Position numbers and translations under genes: made by a program
Shown: in pieces, positions 49,427-59,747 of the stretch
How the letters are laid out: each line of letters starts with the position of its first letter
How positions within the stretch are numbered: the first letter of the stretch is position 1
Notes under the pieces: generated by a model
What the model was told of the DNA's origin: nothing
Database searches by the model: none
What the model saw: the letters and a program-made list of their open reading frames with translations, nothing else
Source: Flavobacteriales bacterium
Lineage (GTDB): Bacteria > Bacteroidota > Bacteroidia > Flavobacteriales_F > PHOS-HE28
Assembly: GCA_016713875.1 (NCBI GenBank)
Contig: JADJOI010000003.1
Span: 3,534,001-3,598,000, forward strand
Direction of reading: 5' to 3'
DNA: 64,000 bases

Positions 49427-52400
49427 ATGTTCAAGAACTTCATCCAGCGGCCCGTCCTGGCCATCGTCATCTCGGTGCTGATCCTCTTCGTGGGCGGTCT
49501 GGCCATGGAACAGCTGCCCACCGCCCAGTTCCCGGAGATCGCGCCCACCACCGTCAACATCTTCATCGCCTACCCGGGAGCGAGCGCGGACGTGCTCACC
49601 AAGAGCACCATCATCCAGTTGGAGACGGCGATCAACGGCGTGCAGGACATGCGCTACATCGCCAGTGATGCCACAAGCGCGGGTGAGGGCACCATCCGGG
49701 TGATCTTCGAGCCAGGCACCGACCCCGACGAGGCCGTGGTGCGCGTCAAGACGCGCGTGGACCAGGTGATGCCCAACCTGCCCCTGCTGGTGCAGCGCGA
49801 AGGGGTGATCATCACGCCGGTGCAGCCCAGCATGCTGATGTACGTGAACCTGTACGGCAACGGGGAGGACGCGGACGAGCTCTTCCTGTACAACTATGCG
49901 TTCACGCAGCTGATCCCGGAGATCCAGCGGATCACCGGCGTGGCGCAGGCCCAGATCCTGGGCAGCCGCAAGTACGCCATGCGCGTATGGTTGAAACCGG
50001 ACCGTATGCGTGCCTACTCCATCAGCGCGGAGGAGGTGATGAAGGCCATGGAGGAGCAGAGCCTCATCGCACGCCCCGGCCGTCTGGGTCAGAGCTCCGG
50101 GATCAACGCTCAGTCGCTGGAGTACGTGCTGGTCTACCAGGGCCAGTTCAACAAACCGGAGCAGTATCGCGACATCATCGTCCGCGCCAACGAGGAGGGG
50201 GAACTGATCCGCCTGCGTGATGTGGCCGACGTGGAGCTCGGCAGCGAGTTCTTCGACATCTACTCCAATCTGGACGGACGGCCCTCGGCGTCCATCGTGC
50301 TGAAGCAGACCCTGGGCAGCAACGCCAGCGATGTGATCGCGCAGGTGAAGGAGAAGTTGAAGGAGCAGGCCGAGTTCATGCCGCCGGGCGTGGACTACAA
50401 GGTGAGCTACGACGTCAGCACCTTCCTTGACGCGTCGATCGAGCAGGTGCTGCACACCCTCCGCGATGCGTTCATCCTGGTGGCGCTCGTGGTCTTCCTG
50501 TTCCTGGGCGACTGGCGCAGCACGCTCATCCCCATCCTCGCGGTCCCGGTGTCGCTCATCGGCGCCTTCTTCGTGATGCAGCTGTTCGGGCTGTCGATCA
50601 ACCTGATCACGCTCTTCGCCCTGGTGCTGGCCATCGGCATCGTGGTGGACAACGCCATCGTGGTGGTGGAGGCCGTGCATGCGAAGATGGAGGCGGACCA
50701 TCAGCTCACCCCGTACACGGCGGTGAAGCAGGTGATGGGCGAGATCGGCGGCGCCATCATCGCCATCACGCTGGTGATGGTCTCGGTATTCATCCCCATC
50801 TCGTTCATGACCGGTCCGGTGGGGGTCTTCTACCGCCAGTTCTCCATCACGATGGCAGGCTCCATCGTGATCAGTGCCGTGGTGGCGCTCACGCTCACAC
50901 CGGTGCTGTGCGCCATGCTGATGAAGCCTCATGACGGCGCGCCCAGGAAGTCCATCCTCGATCGCGGCATCGACGCGTTCAACCGGTGGTTCGAACGCCT
51001 CACGGGCCGCTATGTGGCCGTGCTGGACCGGATCGTCGTGCGGCGTCTGCTCACCTTCGGGCTGCTCGCCGGGTTCTGCGCGGCCATCTACCTGAGCAAC
51101 GAGGTCCTTCCGGCCGGCTTCATCCCGAGCGAGGACCAGGGCACCATCTACGCGATCGTGCAGACTCCGCCGGGATCCACCCTGGAGACCACCAACGAGG
51201 TGGCGCGCGAGCTGCAGCGCATCTGCGACGAGATCCCCGAAGTGGCGTCGGTATCGTCGCTGGCCGGCTATGAGATCATGACCGAGGGCCGGGGGTCGAA
51301 CGCGGGCACCTGCCTGATCGATCTCAAGCCTTGGAACGAGCGGGAGAAGGATGTGAACGAGGTGATGGAGGAGCTGGAGGAGCGGACCAGGGACCTCGGC
51401 GCCGTGATCGAGTTCTTCGAACCGCCCGCAGTGCCCGGCTTCGGCTCGTCCGCCGGCTTCTCACTGCGCATGCTGGACAAGACCAACGGCACCGACTACC
51501 ATGAGTTCGAGCGGATCAACAACGCGTTCATGGACGCACTTCGGCAGCGCAAGGAGCTCACCGGTCTGTTCACCTTCTATGCGGCCAACTTCCCGCAGTA
51601 CGAGATGATCGTCGACAACGACATGGCGATGCAGAAGGGTGTGTCCATCGGCAAGGCGGTCGAGAACCTCAACATCCTCATTGGCAGCACCTACGAGCAG
51701 GGTTTCATCCGGTTCGGGCGCTTCTTCAAGGTGTACACCCAGGCTGGACCGGAGTACCGGCGCTATCCTTCGGACCTCAGCGGGCTCTTCGTGAAGAACG
51801 AGAGCGGGGAGATGGTGCCCTACTCCTCGTTCATGCGCTTCGAGAAGCGTCTGGGCCCCAACGAGATCACGCGGTACAACATGTACAACTCGGCCACCAT
51901 CCGCGGGCTTTCCGTGGAGGGGTACACGAGCGGCGATGCGATCAAGGCCATCCAGGAGGTGGCCCGGGAGTCCCTGCCACGCGGCTACGACATCGCTTGG
52001 GAGGGCCTGTCGTTCGACGAGGCCCGGCGCGGCAACGAGGCGCTCTACATCTTCATCGTGGTGCTCATCTTCGTGTACCTGGTGCTGGCCGCGCAGTATG
52101 AGAGCTTCGTGCTGCCGTTGGTGGTGATCCTCTCGCTCCCCGTGGGCGTCCTGGGTTCTTTCCTGATGCTGAAGGCGATGGGGCTCGCCAACGACGTGTA
52201 CGCGCAGATCGGCATCATCATGCTGATCGGTCTGCTGGGCAAGAACGCGGTGCTGATCGTGGAGTTCGCGGTGCAGAGGCAGCGCGAAGGGTCCACGGTG
52301 CGGGAGGCGGCGATCGAAGGTGCCAAGGCCCGCTTCAGGCCCATTCTCATGACCTCGTTCGCCTTCGTGGCCGGTCTGATCCCGCTGGTGCTGGCCAGCG

Positions 52401-52666
52401 GGGCGGGCGCCATCGGCAACCGCACCATCGGCTCCTCCTCGCTGGGTGGCATGCTCGCGGGCACCGTGGTCGGTGTGCTGGTGATCCCCGGCCTGTACTA
52501 TGTCTTCGCCACCTTGATCCAGGGCCGCAAGCTCATCAGCGATGAACGCGATGAACCGATGTCCGAACAGTTCGTGCGCCACGCCCAGGAGGAGGTGGAG
52601 TCGAGGGAGACGATCCGCACGCTCAAGGAGCGGGTGAGCGACCTGTTGAAACGCAAGAAGGACTGA
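49427..52666 (+). CDS. RND multidrug efflux permease (AcrB/MexB-like, HAE-1)
   Basis: This 1079-residue inner-membrane pump has the full RND plan. An N-terminal helix (FIQRPVLAIVISVLILFVGG) is followed by large porter domains. The proton relay acidic pair is in LALVLAIGIVVDNAIVVVEA (TM4), with GPVGVFYRQFSITMAGSIVI nearby. In the second half, QIGIIMLIGLLGKNAVLIVE carries the TM10 Lys, followed by FVAGLIPLVLASGAGAIGNR. It probably expels hydrophobic drugs, bile-like compounds or solvents using the proton gradient. It overlaps the outer-membrane gene by one base. Confidence 0.95.
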   Translation: MFKNFIQRPVLAIVISVLILFVGGLAMEQLPTAQFPEIAPTTVNIFIAYPGASADVLTKSTIIQLETAINGVQDMRYIASDATSAGEGTIRVIFEPGTDPDEAVVRVKTRVDQVMPNLPLLVQREGVIITPVQPSMLMYVNLYGNGEDADELFLYNYAFTQLIPEIQRITGVAQAQILGSRKYAMRVWLKPDRMRAYSISAEEVMKAMEEQSLIARPGRLGQSSGINAQSLEYVLVYQGQFNKPEQYRDIIVRANEEGELIRLRDVADVELGSEFFDIYSNLDGRPSASIVLKQTLGSNASDVIAQVKEKLKEQAEFMPPGVDYKVSYDVSTFLDASIEQVLHTLRDAFILVALVVFLFLGDWRSTLIPILAVPVSLIGAFFVMQLFGLSINLITLFALVLAIGIVVDNAIVVVEAVHAKMEADHQLTPYTAVKQVMGEIGGAIIAITLVMVSVFIPISFMTGPVGVFYRQFSITMAGSIVISAVVALTLTPVLCAMLMKPHDGAPRKSILDRGIDAFNRWFERLTGRYVAVLDRIVVRRLLTFGLLAGFCAAIYLSNEVLPAGFIPSEDQGTIYAIVQTPPGSTLETTNEVARELQRICDEIPEVASVSSLAGYEIMTEGRGSNAGTCLIDLKPWNEREKDVNEVMEELEERTRDLGAVIEFFEPPAVPGFGSSAGFSLRMLDKTNGTDYHEFERINNAFMDALRQRKELTGLFTFYAANFPQYEMIVDNDMAMQKGVSIGKAVENLNILIGSTYEQGFIRFGRFFKVYTQAGPEYRRYPSDLSGLFVKNESGEMVPYSSFMRFEKRLGPNEITRYNMYNSATIRGLSVEGYTSGDAIKAIQEVARESLPRGYDIAWEGLSFDEARRGNEALYIFIVVLIFVYLVLAAQYESFVLPLVVILSLPVGVLGSFLMLKAMGLANDVYAQIGIIMLIGLLGKNAVLIVEFAVQRQREGSTVREAAIEGAKARFRPILMTSFAFVAGLIPLVLASGAGAIGNRTIGSSSLGGMLAGTVVGVLVIPGLYYVFATLIQGRKLISDERDEPMSEQFVRHAQEEVESRETIRTLKERVSDLLKRKKD

Positions 52667-54111
52667 TGCACGAGATCCCCATGCCACGACCGACCGAGCT
52701 TCTGACCCGTATCGGCCTTTTCGCCGTGCTTGCGCTCTCCTCCTGCGTACCGGCGTTGAAGGTGCGCGAGGTGCGCCGGGACATGCCCGGCACGTACGGG
52801 GCCGGCAGCGACAGTATCAGTTCCGCAGCGACGCCTTGGGCGCAGTTCCACAGCGATCCCGATCTGCGGGCCCTGATCGACACAGCGCTGGCGAACAACC
52901 AGGAGCTCAACATCATGCTGCAGGAGATCGAGGTGCTCCGCAACGAGGCCCGCGCCCGCAAGGGCGAGTATCTGCCCTTCGTGGGGTTCGCCGCAGGCGC
53001 CGGGATCGAGAAGGCCGGAGAGCACACCCGGAACGGCGCCGTGGAGCGTTCCTTGAACATCGTGGAGGACACGCCGTTCCCGGAGCCGTTGAGCGACCTC
53101 GGGTTCGGCTTGAGGGCCTCCTGGGAGCTCGACGTGTGGAAACGCTTCCGCAACGCGAGGAAGGCCGCCACGCTGCGCTATCTGGGCGGGATCGAGGGGC
53201 GCAACTTCATGGTGACGAACCTGGTGGCGGAGATCGCGAACAGCTACTATGAACTGCTGGCCTTGGACGCCCAGATGTCGATCCTCCGCGCCAACATCAC
53301 CATCCAACAGGACGCGTTGGAGGTGGTGAAGCTGGAGAAGGAGGCCGCGAAGGTCACCGAACTGGCGGTGCGGCGCTTCGAGGCCGAGGTGCTCAAGAAC
53401 CGGAGCGATCTGTTCGACATCCAGCAGCGCATCGTCGAGACGGAGAACCGCATCAATTTCCTGGTGGGGCGCTACCCACAGCCGGTGCAGCGGGCTTCCG
53501 TGGGAGCGCTGGACCTGGTCCCCGCCGCGTTGTCCAGCGGACGGCCCGGAGACCTGCTCACGCATCGTCCGGACATTCGAAGGGCCGAGCTCGAACTGGA
53601 AGCGGCGAAGCTGGATGTGCGATCGGCCCGGGCCTGCTTCTATCCCTCCGTGGGCATCAAGGCGGGGGTCGGCTTCAACGCGTTCGATGCAGCCCTGCTG
53701 CTCGAGTCACCCGCCTCGCTGGTGTACTCCGTGGCGGGCGACCTGGTGGCACCCTTGGTCAACAGGAACGCCATCAAGGCGATGTACGCCACCGCGAACG
53801 CCCGGCAGCTGCAGGCGGTGCATGCTTATGAGCGGACCGTGCTGGGCGCTACCGTGGAGGTGATGAACCAGCTATCGCGGGTCGCCAACCTGGAGAACAG
53901 CTATGCCCTGCGGAAGCAGCAGGTGGACGCCCTGGGCGCCTCGATCACCATCTCGGGCAACCTGTTCCGTTCCGCACGAGCGGACTACATGGAGGTGCTG
54001 CTCACCCAGCGCGATGCGTTGGAGTCGCGCTTTGAGCTCGCGGAGACCCGGAAGCAGCGGATGAACGCGATGGTGAACCTCTACCAAGCGCTGGGTGGGG
54101 GCTGGAGGTAG
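52666..54111 (+). CDS. Outer-membrane efflux channel, TolC/OprM (NodT) family
   Basis: The 481-residue protein has a lipoprotein-like N-terminus (FAVLALSSCVPALKVREV). It shows the outer-membrane efflux repeat twice: DLRALIDTALANNQELNIML and RPDIRRAELELEAAKLDVRS, each leading into long alpha-helices, with ASWELDVWKRFRNARKAATL. It would form the trimeric exit duct for the pump. An alternative start is the ATG six residues in (MPRPTELL). It completes the three-part efflux operon. Confidence 0.93.
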   Translation: MHEIPMPRPTELLTRIGLFAVLALSSCVPALKVREVRRDMPGTYGAGSDSISSAATPWAQFHSDPDLRALIDTALANNQELNIMLQEIEVLRNEARARKGEYLPFVGFAAGAGIEKAGEHTRNGAVERSLNIVEDTPFPEPLSDLGFGLRASWELDVWKRFRNARKAATLRYLGGIEGRNFMVTNLVAEIANSYYELLALDAQMSILRANITIQQDALEVVKLEKEAAKVTELAVRRFEAEVLKNRSDLFDIQQRIVETENRINFLVGRYPQPVQRASVGALDLVPAALSSGRPGDLLTHRPDIRRAELELEAAKLDVRSARACFYPSVGIKAGVGFNAFDAALLLESPASLVYSVAGDLVAPLVNRNAIKAMYATANARQLQAVHAYERTVLGATVEVMNQLSRVANLENSYALRKQQVDALGASITISGNLFRSARADYMEVLLTQRDALESRFELAETRKQRMNAMVNLYQALGGGWR

Positions 54112-54145
54112 CCGACTATCCGCACATGCGTGAGGCGGTCGCATC

Positions 54146-55594
54146 TCAATGCACGACCACACGGGCCGTGGCCCTTGCCCCGGAGCCATCGCGCCAGGTG
54201 ACCAGGAACACACCCGCTCCGGGCGGTCGAAGCTCGAGCGCGTTCCCGGTCAGGGTCCAACGCCCCAGGGTTCGCCCGAGCACGTCTCTGACCTCGATCG
54301 AAGCCGGTCCCGACGACCGTCCCGAGCGGATGGTGAGGAGGCCACCGCGCTCCACCGGGTTGGGCCCCACGTTGAACGCGAGCTCTTCACCGCGCTCCTC
54401 CACGCCGACGCTGAGTGCGCACTGGGCGAATTGCGGGTTCAGCCAGTCGATGTCCCCGTCGGTGTAGCACCGCAAGGGTCCGTTGAGCTCGCCATCGCAG
54501 GCCCCGAAGATCCACGGGAACAGGAAGGGGGAGGGACCTAGCCGCTCCACGATGGAGCCATCGCACAACGATGCGGTGCCGGCGTTCTGGGTGGCCTGCA
54601 CCGCCACCTCCAGCGTTCGCAGAGTGAGACCATCGATCACGGTGCTGCCCGTGTCCGTGACGGTCCAGGTGAGCGTGTCGCTGTTGATCCAGGAGTCTCC
54701 GTGATCGGCCCGCATGCTCCAGCTGTCGCCGATATCGGCCCCGATCACGAAGAGCGTCTGAAAAACTACTGTCCGCCCCGCACCAGAAGAGCACCGAATC
54801 GCCCATGGTGGTGACGAACCGGTGGAACGGCATGCAACCCCCGGATCCTGCGTGGGCTCCAGGATGGAGCACGTGAGTCCGTCGATGACCGTGTCCCCTA
54901 CGCATTCGATGACCATTAACCCGCTGTCCGGCGCGAAGGCGAAACGCTGCGTGTAGGTCCAGGTGGCGCCCACGGGGGCGAAGACGGTGGAGGTCGGTGG
55001 TGGTTCGCAATCGTTCGATCCGGGACGCAGATAGGTGCCCAGGTCATCATCCGTGTAGCAGCGCAGCGGCCAGGGGGGGATCACATCGCAGAAGGCGGCC
55101 AGCCAGGGGAACAGGAACAGGGTGTCGCCGATGTGCTCGACCAGCACGCCGCTGCTCTGGGCCCAGGCCCCCTGTGTGTCGGTCGCTTCAACGTTCAGGG
55201 TCCGCAGGGTCTGCCCGTTCACCGTGGTGAGGCCGGTGGACAGCACGGTGTAGGTCACGGTCACCGGGCCGTTCACCCACACATTCCAGCTCTCGCCGGG
55301 CTGCGCGTTCCACCGGTACAACTCGAAGAACTGGGGGAGGAAAAGGTCGTCCGACCAGAACACCGTGTCGCCGTTCTGGTAGGTGTAGGCGCGTGACTGC
55401 CAGCAACCGGTGAAGAACGAACCTTCGATGATGGAGCAGGGGTGGCCGTTCAGGGTGGTATCACCTACGACGGTCATGGTGTACGGGACAGCCCAGTGGT
55501 CGTAGGTCCATTGAGCCCCGGGTGGGGCGAACTGGGCCTGTACCAGGAAGGTCACGAACAGGCCGATCGAGGCAAGGAGCTGGCGCATGACCAA
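54146..55594 (-). CDS. Secreted two-repeat protein with T9SS tail (internal frame change)
   Basis: The 482-residue protein has signal peptide MVMRQLLASIGLFVTFLVQA. Two related modules follow (about 22-190 and 200-390; compare GAQWTYDHWAVPYTMTVVGD with GATWTYTQRFAFAPDSGLMV). It ends in a T9SS tail (FNVGPNPVERGGLLTIRSG, GAGVFLVTWRDGSGARATAR). In module 2, around 54765-54835, the open frame loses the repeat pattern. The neighbouring frame keeps it (RFVTTMGDSVLFWCGADS, matching RAYTYQNGDTVFW in module 1). So two compensating indels are present, either real or sequencing errors. Ligand unknown. Confidence 0.75.
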   Translation of the reverse strand: MVMRQLLASIGLFVTFLVQAQFAPPGAQWTYDHWAVPYTMTVVGDTTLNGHPCSIIEGSFFTGCWQSRAYTYQNGDTVFWSDDLFLPQFFELYRWNAQPGESWNVWVNGPVTVTYTVLSTGLTTVNGQTLRTLNVEATDTQGAWAQSSGVLVEHIGDTLFLFPWLAAFCDVIPPWPLRCYTDDDLGTYLRPGSNDCEPPPTSTVFAPVGATWTYTQRFAFAPDSGLMVIECVGDTVIDGLTCSILEPTQDPGVACRSTGSSPPWAIRCSSGAGRTVVFQTLFVIGADIGDSWSMRADHGDSWINSDTLTWTVTDTGSTVIDGLTLRTLEVAVQATQNAGTASLCDGSIVERLGPSPFLFPWIFGACDGELNGPLRCYTDGDIDWLNPQFAQCALSVGVEERGEELAFNVGPNPVERGGLLTIRSGRSSGPASIEVRDVLGRTLGRWTLTGNALELRPPGAGVFLVTWRDGSGARATARVVVH

Positions 55595-55637
55595 CTGACG
55601 GGCAATGGGGTCGCAACGCTGCCTGAAGGCATTCGGA

Positions 55638-56165
55638 TCAGTCCACCTTCACCACCACGTTCCCGATCTTCTGACCGGTCTCCACATACCGTGTCGCCTC
55701 CACAAGTTCATCGAAGCCCACCACACGATCGATCAGCGGTCGCAAAGTGCCCGCCTCGGCCATGTTCCGGAAGTGATCCACGTCGGCACGGCTGATGCTG
55801 GGAAGCGGGAATAGCACCCGCGGCCCCTTGCGCAGGCCGCCGATGAGTGCCAGGAAGACGTTCTCGCCGCGCGGACCGAGCTCCGTGCTGATGTAGCAAC
55901 CCTTTTCGGTGAGCAGGTGCTTGCACAGGGTGAAGCGGCTCTTTCCGACCGCGTCGAAGACCAGATCATAAGGTCCAGGTATCGTGCGGAAGTCGGTGGT
56001 GGTGCGGTCGATCACGGCGTGTGCCCCCAGCGCCTTGATGCGGTCCACGTAGGGCGTCGAGCACACGGCGGTCACCTTGGCGCCGAGCGATACTGCGAGT
56101 TGCACCGCTCCCGAGCCGATGGCACCCGTGGCCCCGTTCACCAGCACCCGGCTGCCTGCACCATG
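55638..56165 (-). pseudogene. Zinc-type alcohol dehydrogenase/quinone reductase, C-terminal half only
   Basis: The sequence reads SRVLVNGATGAIGSGAVQLA, the Rossmann entry of the medium-chain dehydrogenase/reductase family. It continues FRTIPGPYDLVFDAVGKSRF and ends FDELVEATRYVETGQKIGNV, VVKVD. The N-terminal GroES-like catalytic domain is missing. Upstream DNA switches directly to the end of a hemerythrin gene on the same strand. It is therefore the 3' remnant of a dehydrogenase, cut by the junction with the 56205-57388 genes. Confidence 0.8.
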
Positions 56166-56204
56166 CTGCCATCCCCGCGGAACCGCGTGGTCAGGTATCG
56201 GCCC

Positions 56205-56669
56205 TCATCTGCCCGCCCAGGGCACGGGCGCGCACTGCCCGGCTTCCCATGCGAGCATGCCGTGCACGCGCTCCACGCGCTCAAGCTGCTGCTCTGTGGC
56301 CACGGCCTGCACGCGCTGGAAGATCTCGCGCTCCTCGAAGCGGATATGCGAATCAAGCTCTTCCTCGATGCCGGAGAGCTCGCTGGGCGCGTCATCATCT
56401 GCCAGGAACAGGCGCGTGAGGCGCCGGTGCTGGGCCAGCGCCACCTTCACCAGCGGGTCATCGGCCCCGAGGACCGGGAATATGGCCTCCTCCTCCACGG
56501 CGAAATGCGGCAGCAGCTGCTCGCGGAAATAGCGGGCGCACCGCTGCTTCACCCCAGCCGGATCGGTGCCAGCGGTTAGTTCTTTCCGGATGTACCAGCA
56601 CAGCAGCAGGCCATCGTGGTGCTCGCGGCTCATGGGCCGCAGCAGCGCATGCCGCTCAAGCGGCGGCAT
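56205..56669 (-). CDS. Hemerythrin-domain protein
   Basis: I start at MPPLERHALLRPMSREHHDG (ATG ends at 56669). The 154-residue protein has hemerythrin-like metal-binding His/Glu motifs: REHHDGLLLCWYIRKEL, LLPHFAVEEEAIFPVL, AQHRRLTRLF and LDSHIRFEEREIFQRV. Such four-helix bundles bind di-iron centres and sense or carry oxygen or NO. Its start overlaps the end of the upstream ric-like gene by 14 bases, so they are co-transcribed. No frameshift is seen inside it. Confidence 0.85.
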   Translation of the reverse strand: MPPLERHALLRPMSREHHDGLLLCWYIRKELTAGTDPAGVKQRCARYFREQLLPHFAVEEEAIFPVLGADDPLVKVALAQHRRLTRLFLADDDAPSELSGIEEELDSHIRFEEREIFQRVQAVATEQQLERVERVHGMLAWEAGQCAPVPWAGR

Positions 56670-57388
56670 GGCCCAACTGCTTCTCCAAGGCGATCGCTCG
56701 TGGGAAGAGGATGTTGTTCTCCAGGTGGATGTGCAGATGGAGGTCCTGCTCGAACTCCTTGAGCATACCATGGCCGTGTAATAGGTGGCGCAGCCATCGG
56801 GCGGGTTCTGGTAGCCGTTGCTCAGCTCAGCGATGCGGCGGAAGCGCTCACCCTCGGTCTCATGCTCGTCCATCATCATGTGCACGGGGTTCTCCACCGT
56901 GCCGAAGGGTGGCATGGGCGCGGGCTCGCCGGTCTTCTCGGCCTGCTCCAAGCGCACGATGAAGGGGAAGAGGATGAGCTCCTCCTTCTTCATGTGCGCG
57001 GCCATACCATGGCGCATTCGTTGAACTCCGTAGCGATGTCGAAGAGCTCGGGGTGGCGATCGCCGTGAACCCGGCAGAGCTTCTCGAGGAACTGCTGGAT
57101 GGTGGGGGTGCGGGCCTCGATGTACCGATGGTGCACGCGCTCGATATGCTCCACCAGCCTGCCCAGGCTCCAGGTCTTGAAGTCGCTATCGGCCGCCGTG
57201 TCGCGGTTGAGCACCTCGTGGATCTCCTGCTCGATGACCTTCTGGTCGATGCCCTTGGTGCGGCAGGCCTCCTCCAAGGAGCGGCCGCCCTTGCAGCAGA
57301 AGTCGATGCCATGGGCGTTGAAGACGGCTGCGGTGCGGAAGTCATCGGCCACGATGGAGCCAATGGTGCTGGTGGGTGCGATTTGCAT
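56656..57388 (-). pseudogene. ric: Iron-sulphur cluster repair di-iron protein (RIC/ScdA/YtfE type), two 5-base insertions
   Basis: The product repairs Fe-S clusters after nitrosative or oxidative damage. It starts MQIAPTSTIGSIVADDFRTA (ATG ends at 57388) with the ScdA N-terminal domain (GIDFCCKGGRSLEEACRTKG). The hemerythrin-like domain follows over three frames: VHHRYIEARTPTIQQFLEKL, then HMKKEELILFPFIVRLEQAE and PFGTVENPVHMMMDEHE, then LKEFEQDLHLHIHLENNILF and a stop at 56656. Both frame changes fall at the same sequence (CATGGTATG where CATG is expected). Deleting GTATG at each site restores one continuous protein of about 240 residues. Confidence 0.8.
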
Positions 57389-57483
57389 GGATTGGTTCTT
57401 AATTGCGCCAAATGAACGGGCATGCATGGCCGCTTTAGCTGACGCTCGTCAGGACCTTCGGTCATGAACTTGTCACGAACGCG

Positions 57484-59138
57484 CTATTCCTTGACCACGA
57501 TGAGCTGGCTGCGCTGAGCCGCGCCCATGAGCGTAACGCGGTACAGGCCGGCCGGCAAGCCGCGCAGGTCGATCTTGGCCTGCTGCGCCGCCATTGCCGT
57601 TCTGCTTCACCACCAACCGACCGAGCGCGTCGTTCACTTCCAAGCTTACCAGCGCGAATTCGGAGCGAACCACCACTTGGCCGCTCGTGGGATTCGGGAA
57701 CGCGTTCGCACCGCCGCTGGTCGGTTCACTGACTCCAAGCGACGGGTCCTGCACGATGTACTGCAGCATCATCATGTTGTCCTCATGCAGCAGGTTGTGG
57801 CAGTGGTACATGAAGGGCCATCCGTCGGTGACCTCGCCGAAGCGCATCACCAGCTTCACCGTCCCCAAGCGGTCCACCAGCACCACGTCCTTGGGCCCTT
57901 GCTCCCAGGCGGGCGGCGGCGCACCGTTGCGCTCCAGCACGGTGAACGACACGCCGTGGATGTGCATGGGGTGCGCCATGTTCGAGTTGTTCACGATGTT
58001 CCACACCTCGACGGTGTTGAGCTGCATGGTGTCGTTCACCACGTCGATGTCGAACATGAGGCCGTCGATCATGAACATGCCCATGCCCACCATGCCCATG
58101 CCGGTGATGGTCTTGGTGCGCGTGCGGATGCTCTCTGATTCCGAAGGCATGGGCACGTTGAGCAGCGCGGGAGGAATAGCGATGATGGGGTCAACTGTGG
58201 GGGCGGTGACGCGGATGCGCAGCACCGGGAAGCTCACGCCGTTGAGGATGCTGCTCTCCCACATCATGTTGCCCGAGCCGGGCACGGTGTTCGGCAATTC
58301 GTCGCCGTAGCTCATCAGCAGCAGGCTGTCGCCTTCCATGCCGGTGAGGTCCAAGAGCACCTCAGCGCGCTCGCCGTTGCTCAGCCAGAGGCGATCGGTG
58401 GCGGTGGGCGCGGGCAGCAGTCCACCATCGCCGGCGATCACGTGCAGGTCCTGGCCGTTGTCGAGGCCCAGCGGATAGATGCCGCGTTGGATCCGTTGAG
58501 CAGGCGCAGGCGCACCACTTGCGCGGGGCATTCCAGGTAGGCGTTCGGCGTGCCGTTCACCAGCACCGAATCGCCGAAGGGATAGAAGGCGAAGTCGCCG
58601 CTGGGGAGGAATTTGCGGTCCTGGATCACCACGGGGAAATCGTCCACGCCGTAATCGCGGGGCAAGGCGAGCTGTTCTTCCTCTTCATCACGCACGACGA
58701 TGAAGCCGGCGATGCCGAAGTTGGCCTGCTCCGCCGTGAGCTCGTGCGGATGCGGATGGTACCAGTATGTGGCCGCCGGGGTCTTCACCACGAACTCCGC
58801 CATGAACGAATCGCCGGGGTCGATGATCCGCCGAGGGCCGCCGTCCATCTCACCGGGCACGTGCATGCCATGCCAGTGCATGCTGGTCATCTCCGCCAAT
58901 TCGTTGTGGATGCGGATACGCGCCGTGTCACCACGATGCAGGATCAACGTGGGGCCGAGGTACTCGGCGCTCGCGCCCAGGTGCTCGTGTTGATACCGGG
59001 GTAGAATTGGTGCACGTGCTCGTCGGTCACCAGGTCGAAGGTGTCCAGGTCTAGGGCGGGCGGAATGGCGAGCGGGTTCTGCGCGGCGAGGGTCAATGAA
59101 AGGACCAGTGCGGGCAGCGTGCGGATTCGGGCGATCAT
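57484..59138 (-). pseudogene. Multicopper oxidase with T9SS tail, frameshifted
   Basis: The protein starts MIARIRTLPALVLSLTLAAQ (ATG ends at 59138). Copper ligands of the cupredoxin domains are clear: MTSMHWHGMHVPGEMDGG, TYWYHPHPHELTAEQA, MAHPMHIHGVSFTVL and FMYHCHNLLHEDNMMM. A Met/Gly-rich stretch (GMGMVGMGMFMI) near 58090 recalls copper-handling CueO-type enzymes. The tail (NAFPNPTSGQVVVRSEFA, then LRGLPAGLYRVTLMGAA) is a T9SS domain. Frame changes near 58990, 58485 and 57590 break it into four pieces, each otherwise intact. It is probably a secreted or surface laccase/cuprous oxidase if the shifts are sequence errors. Confidence 0.8.
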
Positions 59139-59263
59139 GGGTGCAGGTATTCGCCGCCGAAGGTATCCAGTGGTGGCGGGCAGGCGCCTGCTGTCGATCA
59201 GCTGCCAGCGGTGCCGGTGGCCGCCGCGCGCATCTATCTTCTTAGCCCCGACTTTGACGAGAA

Positions 59264-59645
59264 TGATGGCGATCCGAAGAACCCCAGCCCCCGTGGGCGG
59301 GCTGGTGCCCCTGGGCCCAAGGCGTGTGGCCCATCGCGTGGCGCGGCCCGCATGCCGTGCTCAAATGGGTGTACACAATACATGCGAAGCCGCCCATGGT
59401 GGCTTGCGCATCCATTGGAATGTGAGCCAGGCCGACATCGTGCGCGCCATGGAGGCGCACGCGGCCTTCAGCCGGGCGCCTCCGTGCAGCTCGGCCCACT
59501 GGTGCGCCGGCGCATCCTGCAACGCAAGTGGAGCTTCGAGCGCGGCAGCTTCTTCTACCGCATCGAGGGCGCACGGCCCGGACGCGAATGGAGCATGGGC
59601 GAGCAGGAGCCCCTGGAGCGGCTGAAAGCGGTGGAAGAAGCGTGA
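59264..59645 (+). pseudogene. Unrecognised gene, probably frameshifted
   Basis: From ATG 59264 a frame gives RIHWNVSQADIVRAMEAHAA. Near 59470 it must shift to continue GASVQLGPLVRRRILQRKWS and FERGSFFYRIEGARPGREWS, then MGEQEPLERLKAVEEA and a stop. The second part is coding-like (basic, amphipathic), and its last 110 bases recur at 60081-60185. I cannot name the family, and the N-terminus is uncertain. The 125 bases before it (59139-59263) show only a TATCTTCTT promoter-like string. Confidence 0.4.
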
Positions 59646-59747
59646 AGCGGTGACCCCGGCTCACGCGCCCAATGCACGCAACGCCTCATACACCCGTTGC
59701 GTGGGCAGGTGCTCATTTGCTCACCTGCATGCGCATGGCAGGAGCGC

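Noticed and set aside
55595..56165. A complete alcohol dehydrogenase gene at 55638
   Set aside because: The frame starts inside the Rossmann motif at a Met/Leu-Val-Asn-Gly segment; the entire catalytic N-terminal domain is absent and upstream sequence belongs to another gene.
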